NCBI GenBank assembly: GCA_025769875.1
Contig: JAGFNK010000052.1
Span: forward strand, 113,497 to 177,496
Source: Russula earlei
Lineage: Eukaryota > Basidiomycota > Agaricomycetes > Russulales > Russulaceae
Direction of reading: 5' to 3'
Length of the DNA: 64,000 nucleotides
A program made the position numbers and the translations under genes. Position 1 is the first letter of the stretch; each line of letters starts with the position of its first letter. Positions 12,143 through 24,573 of this stretch are shown piece after piece. Under the pieces are notes generated by a model that was given only the letters and a program-made list of their open reading frames with translations, did no database searches and was not told the origin of the DNA.

Positions 12143-12505
12143 TCAGGTTGTATGCTGTGGCCGCCCTCCTGCACCCCTCACAGCGCTTCTCTTCCTCCGA
12201 TTTGTATCCTCGCCGTTGACTGGCACTGGCAGACCTGGGTGATTTCCTTTGTGAGTTGAGTAATTGTTCAACATCGCCTGTGCGGCGCCTATTCGAATTT
12301 GTTTTGACGGTTGCGTTGCAATTCGGCGTTTGATCGAACGAACGACAGGCCCCGGCGGCGACCATTCCATTTTCAAAAGTCGCTTCACATCCGCAGGTAC
12401 CACTGCATTTTCCTTTTCCTCTTTACTTTTCACTTTCTCCTCCTCCTCCACCTCCACCTCCTTTTCCTTCTGGGTGCTAGGCGCCCTACTTTGGTCTTCA
12501 CTCAC
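12143..12505 (-). CDS. Hypothetical small protein with acidic N-terminus and basic C-terminus
   Basis: An uninterrupted 120-codon frame starting at 12505. Residues about 14-33 are Glu/Lys-rich (encoded by a CT-rich tract on the plus strand, about 12410-12466). Then comes a plausible folded segment (VPADVKRLLKMEWSPPGPVV, RRIATQPSKQIRIGAAQAML) and a basic tail. I do not recognise the family. It sits in the roughly 790-bp gap between MET8 and the tetraspanin gene, divergent to the latter. A downstream frame (ending 12123, with CEGC) might be joined by an intron near 12250. It could also be a chance frame in a promoter. Confidence 0.35.
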   Translation of the reverse strand: MSEDQSRAPSTQKEKEVEVEEEEKVKSKEEKENAVVPADVKRLLKMEWSPPGPVVRSIKRRIATQPSKQIRIGAAQAMLNNYSTHKGNHPGLPVPVNGEDTNRRKRSAVRGAGGRPQHTT

Positions 12506-12685
12506 TTTCGCCTTTCTCTCAGTGAAAGCCCTAGACGTTGACCGTCCCCTCCTTCCCTTGTCAATCCCTCGTCCTTTTGGTGCTGGTCTCCTAGCCTATC
12601 CTTATCTCAGTTTCCCCTCTTTCAACTGCGTACGTACCCTCAGGCTTTCCGTCCGCTGCCGCCTGACACGCAAGCAGGCCAAGGC

Positions 12686-13598
12686 ATGTCGTCAAAGTAC
12701 TTGTACGGCTTCTATGGCTTCTTCACGCTGAGCGTCGCCGTCTTCGGCATCATATCCCTGGTATTCTCGGTCCTGTGGAGGAGGAGCGACTTGCTTTTAA
12801 ACATGACATTTAGTAATGGTGATCTCACTGGTGCGTGTGGATTGGATCCGTCCGCTGCGTGCTCTTTTCACAACGACCTCTGTCCTTAGCTGGCCTTATC
12901 ATGGGCATCGCATTCCTGCTCACCAGCGTCCTGTCCTTTGGGGCAGCCATACAGCGGAATCACGTCACCATTGGACTCGTTATTCTCAACTGGGTTCTCC
13001 TTGCGGATGCCGTGATGGTACTTGTAGTCGGCACTATCATCTGGTTTTTCTCCCTCCGCGAGCGCGCCGAGTTTCATACCGGATACGCAAAACTACAGCC
13101 GTCACAACGCATCACTATCCAGGACCAGGTAACTCACTATCACCATTGTTTTGTCATCACTCTACCCTTCTAACTTGTCTGTGTACTACCAACAGTTCAG
13201 CTGCTGCGGATATTTCAATGCGTCGGATCTCTTGGAGATCGGTGGAAGCTTTTGTCAGAATACGACTTTTGCTAATTCACTGAACACGACCATCACGAAC
13301 AATTTCTGCGTCACACCGATTACTAACCACGTTGATACCTCATTGAACGACGTTTTTTCGTATGTTTTTTTTTTAAAACAATTCCGGAAACGGAACGGTG
13401 ATGCGAACGTGATCAGGACGACCTATGGTTTCATGGCAGGCATCATCGGTCTGTTCCTCTCGTCGCTGTGTGTCATCAAAGTGGTGCGTGCATCGTCCTA
13501 TGTATCTCTTATCAGAGCTCTGACTGTACTTACAGAGACAAGAGTTCGAGCGGTTCAGGAGAATTGATGCGAAGCGTGGCGGCAGGGGATTTGTTTGA
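12686..13598 (+). CDS. Tetraspanin-like membrane protein
   Basis: Four hydrophobic segments in tetraspanin order: residues about 5-30 (YGFFTLSVAVFGIISLVFSV), then GLIMGIAFLLTSVLSF, ILNWVLLADAVMVLVVGTII, and a last helix FMAGIIGLFLSSLCVIKV. Between TM3 and TM4 is a large loop with the hallmark FSCCGYFNASD (CCG at about 13202), further cysteines (SFCQNT, NFCVT) and several N-x-T/S sites. Introns: about 12831-12889, about 13129-13196, one near 13340-13420, and one ending with CAG near 13541. The last exon encodes RQEFERFRRIDAKRGGRGFV and a TGA at 13596-13598. Divergent to the hypothetical minus-strand frame. Confidence 0.8.
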
Positions 13599-13985
13599 CA
13601 AATACTGACTGCTAGTCCTCCCTTCCGTGTCCCCCTCGCGCCAACGCTGCTTCTACATTCACAGCATTGGCTATTTATCTCATCCCTGCACTGCATAATT
13701 TGATATTCAGCAAGTCTAGTAGATACGGTGTTTGATGTCATCTACCCCCTTCATCCTGTCCATTCTTCATTGAACGTATTTCTATTCTCGTTTTCATAGG
13801 TCATTCACAACGACAGAGTGGGGTAGTGTTAAGCGGTATCCCACAATAAATTTTGCCTTTTGGGACAACCATGCCGTGCGTCGCGCCGGATTGGATTACA
13901 GCGTCACGCCCAGCGGCCGTTGATGTTGATTGATCTCCAAGTGCACAGGTTGTCGACCACATCGCTTACAGTCTGGATTCTGGCT
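13599..13985. other. Intergenic region
   Basis: 3' flank of the tetraspanin gene and 5' flank of the rRNA methyltransferase. An AATAAA-like AT-rich stretch lies near 13845. No gene seen. Confidence 0.5.
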
Positions 13986-15074
13986 ATGCCCAAAGTCTAC
14001 CGGCGGCGCAAACGCCCCGTAACACTCGTCGAGAATCGTGGCACGTCTGGTACACCGCGCGCGAGCCGCACCGTTATCCGCAAGTTTCATAGGTTGCTCA
14101 AACAACAAAAGAGCGCCCGTGGCGACACGTTAGCAAATGTCAACCGCGAGATAGAGGAGCTGGGTGGACTCGAAAGATATCAGCGCATGTCATGCATTGG
14201 ACAGGGCATGGATAGGGGCGGCGGGAGCGAAAAGGTGTTGATTGAATGGATGAAACAGATGGGGTGGGCAGATCGAAAGGAAAAGGGAGAGCGCAGGCAC
14301 AGGTATGTTCCGAGGCCATCTTCATCGTCATCAGCGATTGTTTGCTTGCTTGCCTTTGTGCCCACCACCACCAAGATTGCTCGAAGTCGGCGCCGTCAAG
14401 CCTGACAACTATCGCGGTTGCACGTCTTGGTTGGACGCGACGGCCATCGACCTGCGCTCGCGCCATCCGTCCATCCTCGAGCAGGACTTCTTGCTCATGG
14501 ATCAGAGCCGGCATCGCGAGGCGTGGGACGTAATAAGCCTCAGTCTGGTCCTCAATTTCGTCCCTGACGGGAAGGATCGCGGTACGTGCGCACGCCCACG
14601 CGCGATGATCATGTCACTGGGGGGCGGGTCCCCTTACTAATTGATGGCGGAACACGGCGTGGTCCACACGTCGGCTCACACCTGCAGGGCGGATGCTGGT
14701 CCAGGCGCACTCGATGATACGCCCGGGCGGTCTCTGCTTTCTTGCCGTGCGTGTCTCACAATAATAGCCGCCCTTTTGGGTCGCTGATCCGTTTTTGGGC
14801 CCCACAGCTTCCTCTTCCTTGCGTCAACAATTCGCGCTACATGACCTCGGAGCGTATGGGGGAGCTTATGGACGCCGTCGGCTTCTCTCGGCTGGAAGAA
14901 CGATGGAGGCCGGGAGGGAAGATGATATATTGGTTGTATCGAAGGCGACCGACGCCGGAAAAGTGGGCCGGCAAACCTTTTGGCAAGAAGGAGGTGCTTC
15001 GACAAGGGGGAAGCAGGAATAATTTCCACATCCTCCTACAGCGGCCCACGGCGGCCGCGTCGGAGGAGTCTTAG
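13986..15074 (+). CDS. BMT2: 25S rRNA adenine-N1 methyltransferase, Bmt2 type
   Basis: SAM-dependent nucleolar enzyme; yeast Bmt2 methylates A2142 of 25S rRNA. The ATG at 13986 gives a basic N-terminus (MPKVYRRRKRPVTL). Then come IEELGGLERYQRMSCIGQ, the SAM-site strand LLEVGAVKPDNY after an intron (about 14303-14374), DATAIDLRS with EQDFLLMD, and the family signature WDVISLSLVLNFVPDG. Further exons give MIRPGGLCFLALPLPCVNNSRYM and LMDAVGFSRLEERWRPGGKMIYWLY. Three introns are visible. The end at 15074 is a TAG after a short Ser/Glu tail. Confidence 0.87.
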
Positions 15075-15407
15075 AGATCGTTCGCATGCTCATGCGTTGA
15101 CAACGGGAGTTGATTCGAGATCCCGTTCAAATTGTCTCGGACCCCGCCGTCGCTTCCGGTTTTTGTGTTTTTCAGTTTTGAGCTTAGACCTGCTTGAGAC
15201 AAGAGTTGCGCTTGTTCTGTTATGGCCCATGCAAAAAATACATTTACTACCTGCCAGAGGTCTAAGCGGTGCGGCAAAACAACTCGCCTTGGAACACGAA
15301 TTGTTCATTCAGACTTTGATTGTGATTGATTTAGACACGTGCAGAGATAATCTTTACAACGTCAACGTAACAGCACTTTTGGTTCTTCCTTCTCAACCGA
15401 TCTGGTC
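15075..15407. other. Intergenic region
   Basis: 3' flank of the methyltransferase and promoter side of the nucleotidase-like gene. I see no coding potential, repeat or RNA gene. Confidence 0.5.
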
Positions 15408-18126
15408 ATGACCAAACTTCCCATCTTACATTGGAATGACGTCTATCGAGTGCGGCCTCAGAAAATATCTCCCACATCTCCTGATACTATAGATGTGACT
15501 CAATTCGCGGGGCTTCTCGATGACATACGCTCCCAGTGGCCACTGCGAGACGATGGAAAACGAGATGGCCTTGCTCTGTTCTCAGGTGATGTGTTTGCAC
15601 CGAGCGTGGATAGCTCTGTCACTCGAGGAAGCCATATGGTACGCTCGTACTCCCTTGTATCTTCAGTAAAGCAAAACATGGTAAATCCTCAGGTACCAGT
15701 CATGAATGGGCTTTCTCCTGACGTGTCTCTCGTGGGTGAGAAAGCCACGATATATATCGCGTGTCCACACTCAGCATGGTTTTCCAGGAAACCATGACTT
15801 TGATTTCGGTATGCTCATGTGACTAGGCATGGTGCTCAACTTCTCAGGGCAGGCCCCTAGGGTATCCACATCTCTGCAAACTGATACAAGCTGCCAAGTT
15901 TGTGGGTGCTTATGTTCTCATGGATCGGAGCGCCGCATGACCCGTGTCTCTGTGCGCTAGCCCTGGCTTTTGAGCAATATCGTCGACACAGCTACATCTC
16001 AAGTACCGGCGTATCTATTAGAGTCCTATGTCCTAGAAAGAAGAGGCGTTAGAATTGGATTCATTGGCCTCGTCGAAAAGTAATGCGCCGTCTCTATCTG
16101 AATGCCTGGGCCAAATGCTGATGAAAGGGTAATTGCTCATTACAGGGAATGGATCGGGACGGTATCCTCATGGCCGTCAACCTTTGTTTATCAAGACGTG
16201 GTAGAGACGGGGAGGCGGTTGTCTCGTGTTCTTCGTGATCCTTCGGGCCCTCATAGATGCGATATCATCATTGCTCTCACTCACGCGCGGTATGCTTTGC
16301 ACAAATTTCCGTTTACCATCCCATTCTAATCTCATCTTGTAGAGTCCCCAATGTAAGCGTGGAAGCGTCGCTGTCCGACCATCATCGGTGGTGACTAACT
16401 TTCAAATTAGGATATCCAACTAGCTAAGCAACTATTCGCATTAACCCCTTCTTCCCAGTCCTCCTCAAACATCGCCAATGAACATGGTGTGGACATTATT
16501 CTCGGTGGACACGACCACCTCTATTTCGTGGGACGTGGGGTTGACGAATGGGACAACTACAACCTTTCTGATCACCCTCTTGGTGCGGATGAAGACAAAG
16601 GGGATGTGCTTGTCATCAAGAGCGGGACCGATTTCCGCGACATCAGCGAGATCTGGTTAGAGCTCGAGCATACACCAAAGGGAAGCATAAGGAGGCAATT
16701 GATCGGCAGGGTTACTGGTAAGCGAATACTGTCGATCAGTCCTGGAGGCTTTCGAAGTATATCTTCGTCTAGGCAAGCGTCACCAAATTAGTCCCGACCT
16801 ACGATCCTGCCAAAAGCTTCGCAAGATCCTTGATAATATCCTCAAGTCCGTGGGCGCTTCTCTCAAAGCGCCCCTGTGCAAGCTTTCGGCAGAGCTGGAT
16901 GTTAGGTCTCACCTCATTCGGACACAAGAGGTATTGTTGTCCGTGTTCATTACGAACTGCTCACTGGACACGATTATCCTTTCCAGTCTGCCAGCGGAGA
17001 CTGGTTCGCAGATATCCTGCGGCATACGTACGACGATGCATTGTGCATGAAGGGAATCGAAGGGGGTGTGGATGGGGTCTTCATATGCGCTGGCATGTTG
17101 CGTGGCGATTCTGTCTACGGGCCTGGTATGAATGCCTCTAATTGTCCCAAATTTCATATGGCCTCAATTCCGTTTGGTTGGCAGGATTCCTTACCCTCGG
17201 GGACGTTCTAGAGATCCTTCCGTTTGAGGACCCCCTTGTGGTTTTGGAGATCAGCGGGAAAACATTGTGGGAGGCATTGGAAGCGTCCTTGTCTACCTGG
17301 CCAGCTCAAGAGGGGTAAGCCCTCGGCCATTTATCCCGAGGCTGATCACGACAGTGATGCGCTAACGGTGTCTGCAGGAGATTCCCAATCATTTCCGGAT
17401 TCCGTGTATCTTGGGATTCCCGCAGCCCACCGGGCGGGCGAGTCTTGGGTGTATGGCTACAGGAAGAACAGCCCGACGACGTATCAACCACGTCTGTTTC
17501 CTCTACGCCACCATTGAAGGATGGAGACGCCGTCTCTAGGGATGACTCCACACCTACATTTAGGATCCTGACACGGGAGTACATGGCGCAGGGACACGAC
17601 GGTTTCACACCATTTAGAGGGAATAAATATCTGATCGATGACGAGTCAGGGCAGATAACGAGCACCGTTGTAAGGAAATATCTACTAGGTCCTACACTCG
17701 GCTATTTGGTGCATAAACATAGAATGCTAACGAATGGTGATAGGATCACGATTCGTGACGAGGCTGGCCCGTAGCAACGAATCCCGAGAGCACTTGGATG
17801 AAGAAACCCATAGGATCATTCAAGGCGAGCGTTCTCGTCTGGAAAGGCACAGCTCGCGCCACTCCGCAGCTGTCGAGCTTTGGCGGAAAACTGCGTGCGC
17901 TGCGTTGCGCAGTTCGAGATCTCGAGCGCACTTCCGCGACCGTATTCAAATAACCTCCAAGGAACATATGACCAGAGTTGATTGCTTCGACGGCGCTAAA
18001 CAACGCGCCGGAGAACCTCAAGCCGAGAGCGATGCTTTGAAGAGGTCTTCCGATGAAGACTTGTTAGTTGTACAACCGTCAGTGGACGGAAGGTTGAAGG
18101 ATGAAGCACAGAACTCGAAATTGTAG
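15408..18126 (+). CDS. 5'-nucleotidase / UshA-family metallophosphatase
   Basis: Two-domain phosphohydrolase of the 5'-nucleotidase family, probably acting on nucleotides or other phosphomonoesters. The start at 15408 gives MTKLPILHWNDVYRVRPQ. Metal-site motifs follow: LFSGDVFAPS, GNHDFDFG (joined across an intron near 15785), IIIALTHAR (about 16262) and IILGGHDHLYFV (about 16496). The C-terminal domain has DGVFICAGMLRGDSVYGPG, LTLGDVLEILPFEDPLVVLEISG and MAQGHDGFTPFRGNKYL. A final intron (about 17689-17744, with a TGCTAAC branch-like site) leads into a charged C-terminal tail ending at 18124-18126. About nine or ten exons. No signal peptide is evident, so it is probably cytosolic. The first metal motif reads NDVY rather than the usual NDVH. 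Confidence 0.83.
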
Positions 18127-18205
18127 CATCTCCTGGTTGTGTGTATCATGCAATATGAGCGGGCATCAACCATGCCCAAGGGATGAGCCCAAATGGTTGG
18201 AGGCC

Positions 18206-18891
18206 TTAGAGGTAAGAGGTTTCGGGTGGAATGACTGGCGTCAGTGGGACGTCACCAGACGCGCTTCTCGCTACGTGTGTAAAATATCCTGCTGCGGTGC
18301 CTAAACCGGCACCACCAAAGACCACTAACACAAGTTGTTTCTTAGCTTGTCCACACAAGCTAGACAAGTACCTACGATGGATGATCGTTGCGCGTTTCCA
18401 AAAGAGTGCAGGGATGAGAACAGCACAGAGAAGAGCGCCGATAGTAGCATGGTCGTCTGCCCTATGAGAGGCCCTCTGCAGAGATCCGTCTATCAGAAAC
18501 GGTGACACAGAACCAAATGGAGATAGATACATCGATTGTGGCGAGGATCCTGCGAGAGCGGAGTGTCTCTGAACTTGAGTTTGTGGACCTGACATACTCA
18601 ACAGCTCCGCCGCCAGCAATACCTGGATGCACAGGTGAGCCAGATTGGATACTAAATAGTTCTTCTTCACATACCAGCCGCTCCGCCAAGCCATGTTGCA
18701 CGGAGAAGGCGACTGACGGTAAGATGGCCCCTGCTCCTTCGAAAGAGTGTGAAGCCGGCATAGAGGGGAGGGGTGATGATAGAAAACAGCTGATAGCCCT
18801 TTGTCATGGAGCGTCGAACAAGGTAATCCGTATCAACGAGGCGTGCATACTCCAAATCAGGAGGATCGTGACTCTCTGAGGACGAGGACAT
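18206..18891 (-). CDS. Small multi-pass membrane protein, unknown function
   Basis: Multi-exon gene; the start at 18889-18891 gives MSSSSESHDPPDLEYARLVD. Exons give three or more hydrophobic, Gly/Ala-rich stretches: KGYQLFSIITPPLYAGFTL, ATWLGGAAG joined by an intron (GTATGT, 18686-18636) to IAGGGAVEY, HATIGALLCAVLIPALFW, and VFGGAGLGTAAGYFTHVA. It ends PVIPPETSYL at 18206. The exon set is convincing because frames, splice sites and hydrophobicity agree, but I do not recognise the family. Convergent with the nucleotidase gene (79-bp gap) and divergent to the acidic protein. Confidence 0.6.
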
Positions 18892-19007
18892 GGCGTTGAC
18901 TCGACTCGTTCGAGGTGAGGTCGAGCAACCGCAGTCCGGGGGGGGAGACAAGTGTGACATTCTGTGACATGTGACTGGAACTTTCCCCTTGACCAGAAAC
19001 CAAAAGC

Positions 19008-21856
19008 ATGTCGTCTTCGACGATAATGGATTCATTCGATGCACCGATGCTCGACTACTCCGGAGATATGGACGTCCACATGCACACTACCGTGTCCTCC
19101 CCAAAACCCTGGACTCAACCCGAAACGATCATGGAAGAGGACCTCCACCCGATACACCTCCCCAACCCCTTTCCCTCCCACCTTCCGCAGCAGGATGTCG
19201 AGATAGACATGGACGACTATTACAATGAGAACGTGGAGTATGAGATGGCGGATGGCGAAATCGCGGTACCTGACACTGAGCTCGTCGACATCGACGTCTA
19301 CGATGCCACGCGAGAAGAAACGTTCTCAGCTTCCGCCCCCGTCTCTCACACGCAAGGTCTTACAAATCAAGATCTCGCCAGGAAGCCAGAGGGAGATCAC
19401 TATCCTCCTTCCGACAGTGGTGTCGCCGCAGATCATATCCCTGCCACGTCCAACCTGGAGGCCACTGTTCCTCAATCTGTTGAGCCGGAGCTGCTCACAC
19501 CAACTCCCCTTCAGACGACGGAAAATGTCGATGCTAAGTCATCGGATCAGTCTGGTGCCGTTGTCGCTTTACGATTGAGCACACCGCCCTCGGAGGCTGT
19601 TTCCAAAGACCGACCTCCCGATGGTGAAGCCTCAGCTGCCCTACGAGAACAACCCGATCCACTAGGGATAGCCGTTGCTGATGGCACGACCAATAACATT
19701 GATGCTTTCCGGGATGCAGAGCAAAAGAAAGGCCTAGAATCTTCGACTGCGGAGCACGAGCCATCGGCTTCCATGCCGCAAACTGTGACTCAACTTGTCG
19801 AGGAGAGCTCTCATCAGGCTGAGTTACTACCGGTTGCTGAATCCCACGAGGGTGTGCGTGGTCACGACGAAAGTAATGAAAATGATGTTGGCCCTGCGGC
19901 GCTTGGCAGTATTGAAGCTGGGGATCCTGACCTCCCCTCTCACGAAAGCCATGAAGCCGAAGAGGACGACGCTGACCCTCACGAGATTTCCGAAGGTGTT
20001 TATATCGAACCGCCACCGCCGGTATTGATAGAGCTGCCCTCGACTCCGGATCAGCCTGTTTGCGCCCTCTTCAATGCACCACCTGACTCTCTTTCAGGTG
20101 ACTCTGAAGTACACGTGTCACGTAACGAAGGTCCATACACTGTATTACTTCAAAATCGACCGACACTCTACTACGAAACGTTAAATGATGTTTTCGACGC
20201 TTTACGCGCGGAAGAACGCATCCAGTCATTGGCCGAATTTGTTGAAGGCGAAATGATCATCGATGCCTATGATCTGCAGTTGGTTGTTTCTGAGGTGATC
20301 TTCGCTCCTTCTCCATTCTATGTTGTACTTACCTCTCGTCTTGAACCAGGATAATGTCCATGCACGTGAAACATCGTTGCATGATCTGAATGTTTTACAT
20401 CACGGTCTAGGACTAATGGGACCCCTTCGTCTCCGATTGCGGACCGTGTTATCCAGATTCATGCACCGGTATCGCAGCCTTCAGGATCGAATTGCGCGGC
20501 TCAACATCACCAGATCAGCCAACTACCCAGCTGAGGATTTGGATGAGCAGGCGTATGTAGGTCCTCGTGAGTCTTTCTTTTCGATCTCAGTTGGGATATG
20601 GAGTCAATTTATTCTGTCAGCCCACGAAAGGGACTCTGGTTATTACCAAGCCACTAACGATGATAATGAAGAAAGACAGACCGAACGAGAGCCACCGAGT
20701 GATGGTGGACCAGAAGGACCAACAGAAGATGGCGTTGACGAACGGGAAGACGAGCCCGCATACATTGGCAATGCTGATTATCAGAGCGAGCACGGCGAGG
20801 AGGCCTTCGACGAGTCTGAGTCCTATGCTAACACTCAGGAATACACTCAAGCGAATGAGGACGAAGCGAGCGAACGCGACAAAACTGACCAATTTGTTGT
20901 TAACGATGAAGCAGAGTCTGCATCAGACGCCGATTCCACTCAAGAGGGCTCAGCTGATCACGAATCAACGGAGAACCAGGAAGAAAATCAAAGGGCCGAA
21001 GAGGTCGAAGTATCTGGCGAAGTGGAAGTCACTAGTGCCATCGTATCGTCTACACACGCAAAGGAAAATGTTCCTCTGGGTGATGAACTGGATGTTCTGA
21101 CAGAAGCTCGACAATCAGAGGCTACAGGTGAACCACATCGATTTGAAGAACCTGAAGGTAGTCTTTTCAGTACATTTGTTGTTATCGTTTTACTTATGTC
21201 CTTTCGCAGAACGGCAAGCTTTCTATACTGGACTTGCCACTGCCGGTAGCGATTATGAAGATGAGCACGCCGATGGGCTCACAGGTTTGTCGTACGCGAC
21301 TTATGGCCGTGCCTTCTCACTTAACTGGAAAGTAGATGATACGGAAGCTGAGGCTGACGTCACTGGAGATGAGTCCACTCAATCTACCGAATGTGAAAAC
21401 AACAACTCTGCAGTTATCACAAACGGGGAAGATCAAGGTACTGCCAGTCATGACAACTCTGGTGAACGTAGTGCGCCAGACGCAGAGCTAGAAACATCAG
21501 CGACATCATTCCAGGGTGAATTCTCGGAGCCCATAAACCCCTCTCACCAAACTGCTGAAGATGAAGAGAACGCAGAGAGTTGGGAACTTGATGATGGCTA
21601 CGCTGTCTGGGAAGAACCTCTTGATGGCGACGAGTTCGATATAGCACTCTTGGTTGAGCCCGACTCGGTATCGACGGGCAGTTCCACACTCTCTGGCAAG
21701 TCTACGTCGATAACGTCAAAACGGTCTTTTGACGAGGTCGATGTGAGCGAACCCACGGTAGGACAGTCGCTATTACTAAGTCAGTAGCTGTCCATTATCC
21801 ACAGTCACATACTAATAAGGTATTTACTAGGCCCGAAAAAAACACGAACGCGATGA
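19008..21856 (+). CDS. Large acidic protein, unknown function
   Basis: The start at 19008 gives MSSSTIMDSFDAPMLDY. The protein is highly acidic (Glu/Asp/Ser-rich) and mostly predicted disordered. One conserved-looking folded block straddles the first intron: GPYTVLLQNRPTLYYETLND and RAEERIQSLAEFVEGEMI, then after the intron (20295-20350) HARETSLHDLNVLHHGLG and LRLRTVLSRFMHRYRSLQDR. Other introns fall at about 20571-20629 and 21156-21209. The last intron (about 21780-21830, with a TACTAATA branch site) leads to a short exon SPKKTRTR and a TGA at 21854-21856, a basic C-terminus that could serve as a nuclear localisation signal. Fungal-type protein of unknown role. Confidence 0.7.
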
Positions 21857-22326
21857 CCGCGTTTGGCATGCTCGCAATCGCACACATCAGCCATGGCTTG
21901 CAAGCATTCCCCTTACGATCTGCGCCATGGGTTCCTCACTTTGCATGTTGTTTATATCGGCATGACTTCCCTCACCCTTCGGACACGTTCATTGGGTTGC
22001 TTCTCAATTTTGTTATTGATAGACGCTAAGTGTTTCATGAACGTTGCTTCTAATGATTCTGCATGATTCGCAACAACGGTAGCTCTTCCTATTTTACCCC
22101 GGGTCGACTGACATTTCTAGGTGACGACGTACGCAGCGACGAGGCAACGCGAATCGGAGAACCTGACGAGGGCACACTGAGTTGGGAATGACGGCGTCGG
22201 TCTGTCGTGTCGCTCGGTAGCGTTGTTGTTAGTGTTGGTACGATCGATTAGAACTTGAGTCAGGTCAGAAGACCGGGATGAACAGCCAATGCATTATTTT
22301 TTGAATTTTTAACCTAAATCCTCTCA
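21857..22326. other. Intergenic region
   Basis: 3' flank of the acidic protein and promoter side of RPC3. An AT-rich stretch lies at about 22290-22318 just before the RPC3 start. No further gene recognised. Confidence 0.45.
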
Positions 22327-24489
22327 ATGGCAGACGCGGACACGGCCAACGTGTGCGTACAAATTATTCTGTCGCACTTTGGTCAATTCACCTCTGTCAG
22401 TATCGCCCCCTTTTCTGCTCTTTCTCCCCTCTGATAACGATGTCAGGCCGTAGCTTCCATCCTTCTGAACAGGGGCAGGCTCTCCTTTCCTCAGCTCGTG
22501 CGATACTCACAGTTAAAGCCCCGCACCGTACGTGCGGCCATACTTGTACTCGTTCAGCACAACATCCTTTGGCATGCGACCTCGGAGGATGAGGGTGAAG
22601 TCTTTGAGTTGAACACCGATGAGTGCTTGACGCGGTTGCGGTTTGGACGATTCGTCTGGCTCGCAGAACAACACTTCGGGACTGCAGTACGTATCGTTCA
22701 TACGTGCGAACGACATCACCGGGGCTAAATGACCTTTGCCGCAGGGTGCAGGAATCATCCAGCTTCTTCTTGATCATGGGAAACTTCGCCCGCCAGACAT
22801 CATGTCGCGTCTCACACCTCAAGGTTCGAATGGTACGGGGCGTCGTGGTCGGCCCCGTGTTCTTGCCTTTGACCTCCTCATTCAGATTATGCACAAACGT
22901 TACAAAAGCTTGTCACTTCATCGTACGTCAAGCCGTCGACCGCGCTGTCGCATGTCTCTCCGAGGGACAAACGGATTGCGTACGAAGCGGAGGAGAGGGC
23001 AAAGATCTCTGGCTTTCCAACCGCGAAAGAGCTCCGACAGGCTCGTGAAGCCGCGGCGCTCCGCCTAAAGCGAGAAGAAGACGAGGCAGAAAACGCCGGT
23101 CTGGTGAGTCGACCTCCGCGCACGGTCGCACGGTCGCACGGGCATGATGAGTTGATGTGGAGCGTCTGTAGAAGCGCAAGAATCAGGTGTCTTCGAGGCC
23201 CTCCAAGGCACGCATAGCAATGCTCTTCCGACCCATTCGTCGTCGCTCACATTTTGCGCAGCGGATAAAGGCTTCGGACGATAATGTCGTTGATGTAACG
23301 TAGATGCGTCTCTCCCCTGCGTGCTCCCACCGACCATTCCCGCAGAATGATGTCTATTTCCGGGTTAACTATGATAGATTTAATATACACATCCGCAACA
23401 AGGTGAGTGTGTGATTTGTGTCGCTTTCGCGTTGATTGAGCACTTTCGCAGCTCATTGAAGAAGCGGCGAGACAGCGCTTCAACGACGGCGCCGCGCTGG
23501 TAATGAGAGCCGCTCTCAGGGCCACCGAGAACGAACAGAAGACAGTCGGTGAGATTCGATCTGGTACATCTTCATCATGTCGTGGATTCTCCCCTCTCTT
23601 ACGGGTTGGTCCCCAAGCCTCTTCTACAGCCGCCAACATATCCACGTTGCTAGAAGATGTCCACGCACTACGTTCTGGGCTCGTTCTCAACACCAAAAAG
23701 CCAAAGGATATCACGCTAGTAAAGGCCTACCTGAGTATGCTTGCCTTCGCGGACAATCCAACGCCGGCGGGGAAAGCCTCTTCATTTGTATCGTTCTCCG
23801 GATCGAAGGTCTATGTGGAGTTTGAGACCATCTCGTCGCGTCTACGAAGGCGTGCGCTAGAAGCTGTTACTAGGGAGCGGCACGGTGATGACGGCGTGCG
23901 TGTATTGCGTCTCTTACTCGATTCTGGCAAGGTCGACGAGAAGCAGGTACGCGTCTACCGTGACTTGGTCGCTTTGCACCTGGGTGTTGAAAGGATAGTT
24001 TACAGGTGTCAAAGCTTGCAATGATTGCCCCAAAAGATGTTCGGCCGTTACTGTCTGCGATGTCAGCCGAATCCCTGATTAGCATCCAAGAAGTTCCTAA
24101 AAGCGCGGATCGCAATCCCACGCGGATGTTCTACCTCTGGTCAGCTTAACCTTTCTCATCGATCCCACTGAACGATGTGACCAATGCGCGCCATGTCACT
24201 CGCCAGGTACGTCGATCTACCCAAGGCGTGCTCCGTGCTCTTGCGAAATCTATACAAGACGTTGTATAACATCAACGTGAGGAAGCAAGCGGAAACGGAA
24301 GAATCAAGCATCAAGGCGGTGTTGGAAAAGCGAGAACGTAGTGATGTGAGCCGGGATGAGGGATTGCTCACGCGGAACGAGCGGGAAACCCTGAAGGAAT
24401 GGGAGTCGAGAATAGAAAAGCTGACCGTGTTAGAGGCACGGGTAGAGCAAGTCGTGTTTATCCTGAAGGACTTGGGCACTGTAGACTAG
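22327..24489 (+). CDS. RPC82: RNA polymerase III subunit RPC3 (C82)
   Basis: Winged-helix subunit of the C82/C34/C31 initiation subcomplex of Pol III. The ATG at 22327 gives MADADTANVCVQIILSHFGQF. After an intron (about 22394-22446) comes the very characteristic block VASILLNRGRLSFPQLVRYS, KPRTVRAAILVLVQHNILWH and LTRLRFGRFVWLAEQHFG, then IIQLLLDHGKLRPPDIMSRL. Middle exons cover a charged linker. Later exons give VYFRVNYDRFNIHIRNKLIE and VSKLAMIAPKDVRPLLSAMS, and the end has YNINVRKQAETEESSIKAVL and a C-terminal coiled coil (LEARVEQVVFILKDLGTVD). About ten exons; stop at 24487-24489. Confidence 0.92.
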
Positions 24490-24573
24490 TTCGAGTAATT
24501 CAAACGTCGTCGGTCGGTCATGCCCGAATCGTCAACATTAATCTCTTGAGCACCGACCACCGCCAAGCAAGAG

